From: Heliopora coerulea
Taxonomy: Eukaryota; Cnidaria; Anthozoa; Scleralcyonacea; Helioporidae
Reading direction: 5' to 3'
Assembly: GCA_030142905.1 (NCBI GenBank)
Contig: JASJOG010000058.1
Span: forward strand, 1,426,001-1,490,000
DNA length: 64,000 nt
Shown: piece after piece, positions 50,401-61,112 of the stretch
How positions within the stretch are numbered: position 1 is the first letter of the stretch
How the letters are laid out: every line of letters begins with the position of its first letter
Notes under the pieces: generated by a model
The model's input: the letters and a program-made list of their open reading frames with translations, nothing else
Told to the model about the DNA's origin: nothing
Databases searched by the model: none
Translations under genes and position numbers: made by a program

Positions 50401-53400
50401 ATCAGTTATACTTCGATGTGTCACTGTTTTTTCCGACGAGCTTATATTTATTCTTTCTTTGGACAATAGATACAATATGAGTGTCCAGTTTCTATAGAAT
50501 TTTACAAGGCTATCTGTAGTAAATCCCAGACAATTCTTATGCAAATATTGAATGCTTTTGAACAGAGTGCAAGGCTCGTATGCCAAAGTATTTGCCTGAG
50601 GTTTTCGTATATACTGAGCGACAAAGGAGCAAGGTATGTGCAGGAAAAACAAACGAAGGTAAATACTTTCCAGTGCGGACCGAGCAAACGAGGCTAACAA
50701 GGAATTTATTATATGGCTTTTGGTTGGGTTTTCTCTACCATTCTAAATTGTGTTTTCGTCGTGGGATGTTACTGTTTAGCTTTCCTCGTAACTTGTTCAT
50801 TTTGCATCTTATTTCCACCAGTTAAAGATCCATTTATCGTACTTTCATGCAGTTAGCTTTAACCAAAAGCAGCATTTGTGTTCCACCACATTTTATTATT
50901 GGGAACTTTCCAGTTTAGATCCTTAAATACTCTTTAAATCATTAAAATAAGCTTAAAGATGTTCCCGCCTAAACTTACCAGTACGGAATAAAAACCATAT
51001 TGGACCTGTCAGTCCAATATCGTAAAATGTCGTTCCGTTCAGCAACCAATCAGCTTCCGGGATTTTGCGTACGAACCGAAATTTTAGCTCGGCCATATAA
51101 TAATAAATATTGCTTGTCTTGCTAATGCATCCAAATGACTATTTACTTGGATATTAAAGTCATTTTAACCGAGTAAGCCGAAGGAAAAATTGATGTAAAT
51201 TAGAGCAACTCTGTAGACAGCCATTTTTTAGATTTCCCCCCCCCCCCGAAATTAATAATTGATGAACACTACAACGGCTGTTATCAATGTGTTGCCGATC
51301 ATGCATCTTAATTTGTCCCCTCGTGTAGTTTGGTGCGGCTCAATTATCATTTGTGGAGACAAGATTCGTGCTGGGCTGCGTTCCACTTCATTTAACTACA
51401 GTCAAGACATGCCATTTGAAGAATACTGGTCAAAATCACGCTTATTTTCAGGTACGATTATAGTGAGTGGAAAGAACGTCTGTTTAGCGACTGCCAACGG
51501 CCAGACTTAAATCAAGCATTTCTTTTTTTGAACGTGCGAAGTACTAGTTATTGTACAACGAACATTCTCCAAGTTTTAATCTTTAGGATATGTCTCAAAA
51601 CTCGGCGTGCAAACCTTCAAATGTGCACCACTTTAAGCACACACATGCATTGCAGGAGTGGATAGCATTAAGAAACCGCTCCTGGGTTTACGTTAAATTG
51701 TGGCTACTGCTCACGCTGTACTCGTGTTCATCAACCAAACCAGCAAACATTTGTGACATTCGCTCGCCATCTGGGACTCTGTTGCTCAATGATTAGAGTG
51801 GCTCAGCGGCTATCAAAAAGTTACGGTTTCAAACTCAGGCTGGGTATTAGAATCACATCCTGACCATTTGAGCCCGAGGAACGTTCGCCTGTCGTCCAAA
51901 ATACCAGTTTTAGAAGCTATTCTTATGATAACTTTCAGATCGTTAACACTCAGCCTTTGCCTGGGATGATGCTGACGCCTAAACAGGGAGTAGTTCCTGT
52001 AGGTGGAACCACTGAAATCAAGGTACGATTCAGAAAACTTTGATACAAGTCGTTCTTAAGTGTAGAGATTAAAAATGCGAGCTGTTGGTAAATAGAATAG
52101 CAAGCTGGAAGTGAGAGAAGAAGAGTTGGATAGGCGAAAAAGGAATCAACGCTTAAAACATCGAGTTAATAGCATGGAGATCGATCGTATCAGAGAGGAG
52201 AATCGCATATTAGCTGTAGCTTAGTGTGATTTCATTGATTAACCTTGAGTATATTTTATCTCATCCTTCCAGGTAGAGTTTACCCCTGATTTTGTTCATA
52301 AATTTGACACTGAGATCGAGGTAAACGTGTTAGGATGGAAAAGACTCACTATACGTCTGGGAGGAACAGTAGAACAACCTAGTGTTGATGTTGATGTGGT
52401 GAGTAAACTAACGTGATAACGGTGTTTATGACGTCGTCACCTGTGACGTTACGTGGTAGTGTGTCAACAGACACGCCGAGCGACGGATGGGCGGACAAAT
52501 GGAAAGAAATATATATATAAAGAAAGAAGGACAGAGACAGACTGAAAGAAGGACCGGAAGAACGAACAAATAGACAGACACATCTGAGTAAATGCATACA
52601 TATGTATAACGTTTCCCACGGCCACAGAGACAATAAAAATAAATGGGACAGTAAAGAGATTGAACTTCACTTTAGCGAAGTCGGGCAAATGTCCGGTTGG
52701 TAACATTACTGGATTCTTTCTGGCCAATCACAACTGACTCTTTACTTTTTACATCAGCAAAGTGACTTTGCGTTCTTATTTAACGTGAAAAGTTCTCTTT
52801 CTGCTAATATTCAACGTGAAGCTTAAGGTCTCTAATGTTTCCGGGAACCTGATCCTAATGGAGACATCGGTCACAAAATGATCATACGCCAGCTCTAGAA
52901 AAACGCAGAGAGCTCTAGAAAAACGCCACCAAGACCATTGAAAAGCTCCCAATATACATTCTGCATTGCAAATATTGCATTAGAGACACGACTTTCTTTT
53001 CAAAAAATGGTATTTTTTTCTCTCTCCAATATTGAGGACCAAATGGCCAGACTGTCCCTTCTTGATTGCGTTCCGATCATCAATATTATCAAAAACACAT
53101 GGCAATATTTCTATTAACTCTAACCTTGTTATTTTTTGTCTTGTCTTTTTATGATGCAGGGACTGTTACAGTTCCATGGCGTTTACTGTGAAGCTACAGC
53201 AAAAGTACCATTTAAATTACTCAACAAGGTGAGAATAAACACTTCTAGAGATTTCTTTCGTTCATTGTTTCAGCGGTTTACACTACAAAAAATAAAAACG
53301 AAAGTTATTGTTGTACATGTAGTTGCACTGAACTGAATTTCTCATTTCATTTTCCCCCTTATATTTTCTCTTTTGTGCATTGTTTATAATACATTTTATA

Positions 53401-56400
53401 TAAGTTTTTATGTCATATTTTACTTCCATTTTCCAATTACTCATGGGATTTTCTTTTTTTTTTTTGTTTTTCAAGGCTCATTCTAAAGCAAACGTTGTTT
53501 TCGATTTAACACGTTACCGTGATTTCTCCTTGGAGTTCCTTGACCGAAAATTTGATAATAGTAAGACATTTTAAACGCTGTTTTCGTGTCAACAAAGACT
53601 TGGGATGTTTGAGCTCCCAATGAAAAGTACTTAATATAAAATATAGGTCATGTTCACTCTCAATTTCTGTTTCTCGTTTTCGTCGAACTTTCCAGACAAT
53701 GTTGCGCTGCGAGACAATGGCTTGTTTATGGTGTCCCTCCTTGGCCTTGAAGTTGTCGACTGTGTTTTGAAATTCAAACCAACAGAGGTGAAATTTCAAG
53801 ATTGATATTACAACTTAAAACTGTTTTTTTTTTTTGTTTGTTTGTTTTTTTTTCTCTTTTCGAGGGTTTTGACTTCTTTGTCTTAAATCTATAAAGGCAG
53901 ACTGTCAAATTTGCATCACATATGAAGGAGATAATGAAAATGGAATTATTGAAATTTTAACAAATTTCAATATTGGCCACGATACTCTGAATTTTGGACG
54001 ATGTTAGGCAAATATTGAGCTCGAACTGATCAATCGCAGCCCGCGCTAGTTCATACTGATAAGAGGTTTGTGCTGGGTTTTTTTGACTTATGTATTTAAT
54101 TCTAGGTAGCATCATACAATTTTATATTGCCTGTGACTATCAACGATACCGTTGCACCTAATCCTCCTCAGTCAACTATCCCACCATCACCTGTACCCTC
54201 GAAAACCAACTGGACCATCCCCGAATTGGACACTCCTCTGCCGAAACCTCCTTCTGTATCCACACCAAGTCGCCGTGTTCTTGCCACCGCTTTAAGACCG
54301 CCTCTTCAGCTCTCCCACTCTCATCTCACGTTTTGTCTTCCAGCGGGGTACTTTGACCTCGCGATTGAATCTGGGGCAGGACGTGTTCAAGTAAGTTCAC
54401 ATATGAGAAAAATTTGCGAGCAATAATGAATATGTTATCAAATAGACCTTGCCGCCGAACCTGCATGGTTGTCCGCATATTCCCAAGCAGTCCATGAGCT
54501 GTTGCTATACTACAATACAGGGAAGGTCTGAGTTAACGTCGTGCTATCAGTTGACATTTAATGAGCGACTGAAAGACTGGCTCAGTAGATATGTACCACA
54601 AATTACAAACCAGTGCTACGTAGTTATAGTTACCTTAACATACTATACGACGTGATTCCGTAGAGCGCGTTGGTTAGAGCTAGCATCTCAACAGCGATTG
54701 GAAGGTTTTGGATTCGGTTCCCGTGCTGGGCTGAAAAATTGTTTCTGAGTTATCAAGCTTAAGAGATATACAGGAGTCCTTTAACCTTGAACTCAAAGAG
54801 CATCGATGCATTTGAGAGTAGCTTCTTTCCCTTGAAAAGAAGCTATTGTTTCAATTTACTAAGACGATCCATCTCAGGGGTGCTAAAATAGTGACAATAG
54901 TTTGACTAGGTGGTTAGTTTTCGGTTAGTATTGAACTTTCGTTCTCTTCAGCACATTGTTCTGAAGCTGATTTAACTGTTGTCTGTTTTTTTTCCCTTTT
55001 CCATACAGAGTTGTCTCTTAGTAAACAACAGCAACAAGCCATGTAAATGGTCGTTAGATCTCTCAACGGCTTCATCATTGTTTGATAACGATACCTTTGC
55101 TTTCTTACAAAGATCAGGATCACCATTTCCTAGCATTCCATCGTCAGGCAGCAACCCGGCTCCTGGTGGACTGCTCGAAAGTGGGGAAACGTACGAGCTT
55201 GGAGTTATGTTTTCACCTCGTATGTAGTCGTATGACATTTCACTACTGCAATTATGACCGTGGGTCGAGTTATTAGTCATACATAAAATTTCGTAACATT
55301 ACTTTGTTAAAATGTGACGGTGTTAAGGATAACTGAACTATTACCCGTCTCAATTGTTGTTTAGGTTTAAAACAAACGCCATGCAATATCGTTGACAAAA
55401 CTAAATCAAATTCGAGAGTTTACACCGCTCTTCGAGAAGCAACTAATTCTTTTTTTGTTCATTTTTTTTTTTTTCAGCTGATCCGGGTTTCTACCGTGCT
55501 TCCGTTCCTCTCATCTTAAACGAAGACCGACAAAAAGCCTATCGTGTGCTGGAACTGGAAGGGGAACTCTTATCTCCAGAAATCACATTTGAACCTAAGG
55601 CAGTAGATTTTAGAGTTGTTCCCCTCGCCATTGAGAACACATTCGAGTTTGAAATTCTGGCGAAAGGTTACAGAAAGTAAGTTGAAATCACCCTTCTCTT
55701 CCTACCATCGTTCCTTCTTGCCTTCATTCGTTCGTTTATTTGTTCGTTGGCTTTCCTTCCTTTCTTTCCTTCCCTTTCCTTTCCTTTCCTTTCCCTTTTC
55801 TTTCCCTTTCCTTTCTTCCTGTCATCACCTATTGGTTTGTCTTAACACATGTTATGATCTGTTCGAAGATCTCATGAAATTCATTGTGAATTACCCGAAG
55901 TTGAGATGATTGATGGAAGTCGCTTGTGTTTGCTGGAGTCGTTTTTCCCGAAAGGTACCTTGATATCTCCATGTTACAGTGAAGGCCTTAACCAAGAGTA
56001 CTGTCGTGTCCCATGCAAACTTGCCTTCAAGTCTCTGAAGCCAGTTTCCTTCTCGACACACATTGTTTTCTCTGTTGGAAAACAAAGGTATGAGATTGCA
56101 TCTTATGCATTGTCATGTGATCACTCTAAAACTTGGGGATGAAACCAAAATTTATATGATTTAGAAATGTACATATTTATCATTTCATTGTTTAATGGAA
56201 TGATCATTATATTATGTTATAATCACTTAATAATGGCTTATTACTTAATAATCGTCATAATACGTTATAATTACTCGTTTTGCAATTGTCAGTTAATAAT
56301 TCGCCAGTTGCTTGCTAACACTTAATTACAGTTAGTTACAAACCAGCATATTCATTGAGAAATATCGGATGGCTTTATTTGGATATAAAAGGTTACCGAT

Positions 56401-59400
56401 TACGGACAAAGTACATGCACTGTTGCGAAATGCAGAGAAGGATTTGCGGAAAAGAATGCAGTACATGTCCCCACCATCCTAGATACACGCGACAGCTTCC
56501 TACTCTTCCTCTCCTCATCAGTCTATATAACTGATACAGTGTTACATATGGTTTAGGATCAGTTATTCTTACTCAAAACCTCACCTCTGCACAAGTAGTC
56601 TGATACATATATGAACCTCTGCTGAACATGTTCACGATAAACCAAATATTACACCATCTCTAACTCACTTTCTGGTGTAAAAACTTAGCTTTTCTCACTT
56701 CTTTCGACAGATATTACCTGCCTGTTACTGCGACAGCTGACAACTGCCTGTTGACTAATTATCCTTTCGTGGCGCTACATCACAGCGATTATCATATCAT
56801 ATGCCAGCCGAAGCAAGAGGCAATGGTGAATGGAGACGATAACATAAGTATTAGTACAGGTATGACATTGATTTAACACCATCTTTTTTATCTCGTAGGA
56901 CGTCTTATGATTTTACTTCGCCAAACGGCAGACGATTTTACTACGAAAGGGAAATGTGTCGGTAGGAAAGAGTTAATGCTTTGGAAATGATGTAATGATG
57001 CTTAGATGGAATGGAATGGAGTGGGATAAGGTGGGATGATAATGGGTCGTATTTGTGAAAGAAAATTAAAAGAATTCTCCATCTCGTACCAGGCTAGAAG
57101 AATCTGTTGTATGCACGTACAAAAATGAAATAATATTTGATTACGCTTTTGTCATCTGTGCTGCGTTTCAGAGGCTTTTCTTCTTCCTTGTATCACTCCC
57201 AATCGTCCACAAACCTATGGTTCAGCCAGTGCTACCAGTACTACGTTTGGTATATCTACGTCATCTTATGAGGACTCTTCAAACCCTGCAAGCTCTTCAA
57301 GAGACACACCCGGTCCCATTGAAGGGGCAACTCACAATGGTATTGAGAGGCATGCAGAACTCCAGTTTGACTGTGCTGTCAACCGCGGTGATTTGATTTC
57401 AGGAGCTACCCCAGAGGAAATGATATTTTTTAAAGAGGTTCTCAAAACAGTTCAGAGGTAGATCGTTTCACTTATTCGTGCATGTGTAACACTGTGGCCT
57501 TCCTTGTGGTATAAGTGTTGGTGTAAGTGTTGATGCAAGTGTTGATGCAGGTGTTAGTGATAGTGTAAGTATATGTGTAAGTGTAATAGTAGTTAATAGA
57601 CTTGTAAGGCAGGATTATACTCCGATACATATCTCACTGTTTACCAGCTTTATCGGAATCATTAAGTGAGTCATTCCTAATTTATACTTTCCCATGTAAA
57701 TTTGGAAAAGTTACGGTAAGGTATTTACACAAATGAAAAAATAGCCGTTCTTTATATTAACATCCATTTTCACGCATGCACAAAACCGTAGTTTTAGATA
57801 GTAAAAGCAGTAATAAAACTCTTTTTTCGTCTTTATAGATGGTTTTCCTTGCAAGCTTGGTCCTCTGGGCCATATCCCATCAAAATTCCAAGATATTTTC
57901 AAAATACGTTCCAGGAATCAGAAGACAGTGGTGCCAGTCGATCAGTTAGCTGGGAAGGTAGTGTAAAGACAGATACTCGTACTGTCTTTCAGTTAGTTGG
58001 CCACATGTGCGGAAGGCACATTCCTGGAATTCCATTTAATGTTTCGTTCCCATCTGATCGTTGTGATCGAGTGCGAAAAATTCACTGGATGTACTCTGCA
58101 CTCCTCGTGTTTTTAAGGTAGGTTTTGTGGTTTTTAATAGTACTCTTAATAACACCAGTGTTAGGCCAGTATTGCTACTATCTGGTACAGTGTTAGAGTC
58201 ATTGTTGTTGGTCGTGTTAATGTCAATTCCGGCCACAAATGTCGGGTCCATTTCAGAGCAGATGTCGATAAAAATCTCGATGTTAGTAGCAGCGATGGTT
58301 TCAGTATTGTCAAAGGCCGATTACCTGTGCGAATATCACTGGCAGTGTGTTGACGATATCATTGGCAGTGTGTTGAAGATATCACTGGCAGTGTGTTGAC
58401 GCTGTCATTGACAATAACAGAATAAGTGCTGGCGTCCAGTTGTAGTGTTAGGCCATAGCCATGCAGTGGAGGCACAAATCCCAGTGCCCGTGCGTATTTC
58501 GGTCATAGTGTCAACATTATTCACGTAGAATCGATATAACACTGCTTTCCAATTTATTTCAAACCCGGCGATTTTTTTGGACCAGTTTTTCAATCGATAA
58601 AATAAATAAATTATTTGATAACTACACATTAGTTTTTCCTACTCATTTTAGAGCTCAAGGAGCTATGTTGGCCCATATTAAGCCTGAAGATCTGATGAGC
58701 CTTAATGATTACCTTCAATGGAAAAAGATGGAAAAACGAGATGTGCGTGGACCTGGTCACTGTTCATCATTACAGGATGAGAACGAGGAGAGAAATAAGT
58801 ACGAAAGGATATCTTGTATGGCGTGGACAGACTTATTGTTGCAACTTTTAAAGGTAGGAAGAGCCATACTGTGAAGACACGTGGCGCACATCTACTTTTT
58901 CCTCTTTGATGGCGCGACTTCCATTGGGATTTTCCAGTCGTAATAATCACTAAAACGATATTTTATTGCTTGGAAATGCTCATCTCTGTATTCTTTTCTC
59001 AACAGGTTTTCGCCTTAGGTCGAGTAACTCCTCATCAATTTAAGAAATTATCTTTCCCTGAAGATTCTGGAGTACCATTCGTCAATCCTGATCCACTGTG
59101 TAGTAATATTTATAGTGTCGGAGAAAGGATCCTATTGGCCTGGCTTAATCATCATTACAAAGAGCAGAAACAGAAGACTTGGGGCTCAACTAAGGGTAAA
59201 TTGCCTAGTTTGACCTCTTCCATCGCGCGAAAAAAGTTTTATTGCTGTGCTCTTCTCCCTTATTAGTCCTGACTCTTCTTGTAGTATTTCTTTCTTCCTT
59301 TCCTTTCCCTTCCTTTCCCCTTCTTTCCCACCCATCCTCCTCCCTTCCCTTCCCTTCCCCTTCTTTCTCACCCATCCTCCTCTCTTCCCTTCCCTTCCTC

Positions 59401-61070
59401 TTCTTTTCCCCTTCCTTCCGTTCCTTTCCCTCACCTTCTCTTCCTTCCTCTCCCCTTTTCCCTTCTTTTCTTTTTTCGTTTTGTTTTTCATACCACCCCC
59501 TCCCACGTTACATCTTTTCTTTCGTCATTCCAAATGCTCAATTGCCGAGCGTTCACTTCCTGCCTTCCTTTGTTCATCATTAATTCCAATCGTCCAGGTT
59601 AGTGTAGTCTTGAGAAAGACTGTTGGTGGAAGTGACTTCCACTAATAGTCTTTCTCAAGACTACACTAACCTGGACGATCAACTTCCACAAACATGTCAC
59701 GATTCTCCCAGGTTCAAACCATTTACATTAATTCTAATATTAATCTCTTCCTTCTTTTTGCCCTCTTTTTGACATTCCTTCACAGGATCCTTACCGTCTG
59801 CTCGTTGGATAGTGAACTTCGACCTTGATTTTATGGATGGCCTGGTCTTAGCTGCTCTTCTTGCTGCCCACTGTCCCTTCCTGGTTTGTAAAAGTACTTC
59901 TACTGTTGCCACAGCAACCACATTATTGACGTTTGTGATCATACTGTGACATCTCGTTTTGTTTGCCAGGTCACTACTCATTTACATGATATTTTTCTAC
60001 ATCCGACTACCGCCGAGCACTGCTTGCATAATGCTGTTCAAGTAGTTGAAGCTTTTAAAGTTATTCAACTGGACTATGATATAGTGGTAAGAACAGAAGA
60101 TTGGAAAGGGAGAGGAAGGGAAAGAGAAGAAGACTAAAGGAAAATAAAATAAAATGAAGAAAATAAAGGAACGGAAAAGAAAAGAAAGTAAAGAAAGGGA
60201 AGGAAAGAGAAACTTGAGGAGACGGGCCTTTACTGTGTTTGTCAACTTATCTTCTCTCCTTATGTTTTGTCGTGATTTTCTAGCCCACTGACATCACAGA
60301 GGCAAATCCAGTGTCCATTTTGTTACTCTGCCTTCATCTATATCAACATTTACCTCAATATATTCCTCGTTCTTCGGTTGAATTTTCTGGTAATCTTCAC
60401 TCCATCATCACGAAACACGTAAGTCAGTCATTAAAATACCTAAAACAAAACTTATTTATTAGTGTCATGGAAAAGTCGATCTTGGATTTTTGTCTCAAAT
60501 GGGTTAACTGAACCTGGTTTGATATTATGGTAGAGACACATTGTTCGCGACTGGTATTGGCATCAACTCTCATGGTCAAGTGCAGTTTAGTGGATGCACC
60601 TGAATTAATTGGCAGTCGCGGGCTCAACTCACCTAATCCTAACCTAAACCTAATGCCAACCATAACCCATTTCTAACCCTGACCCAGAACCAAACACTCT
60701 AACCCAGTTCATAACCCTAACATTAAAAGGTCAGCAGTTTATCTGCGTCCTCTAAACGGCACTCTAACCAACTCTGATCCATTGATTCTTTCAAGATTGA
60801 GTACCAAAGGTGAGTCAGGTCTGCAAAATTCTTATTTTCCTTCTAGGTTCAGCTTCAGAACCCTAGCAGTAAACCTCTCCTTTATCGTGCTGTTTTATGT
60901 GGGCAGGATGCTGTAGATTTTGTTATGCCTATGGGAGATACCGTTCAGGTTTGTTGTAGCTCTGTGAATGATAACATGTGATTGATTTATGAATTGGTCA
61001 ACTGAACGAACGATGGTCCGATCAACCAACCCACCGATGGACTGATTGAGTTGGTTGGTTGGTTGGTTGG

Positions 61071-61112
<42 letters not shown>

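Noticed and set aside
50566..50637. Segment with AG acceptor and GTATGT donor in CFAP47 intron 16
   Set aside because: Its translation does not resemble an ASH module, and its length (about 71 nt) breaks the phase between exons 16 and 17.
53897..54006. Exon-like open segment (ITYEGDNENGIIEILTNF) between CFAP47 exons 22 and 23
   Set aside because: Exons 22 and 23 already join in phase with sensible continuity, and the segment ends at a stop with no convincing donor. It could be a decayed module exon.
54661..54735. Possible tRNA gene
   Set aside because: A- and B-box-like sequences are present, but the acceptor and anticodon stems do not pair. A SINE head fits better.
59186..59645. Overlapping ORFs on both strands (Ser/Pro/Phe-rich and Lys/Glu/Gly-rich)
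   Set aside because: Products of a pure polypyrimidine tract between CFAP47 exons 31 and 32.
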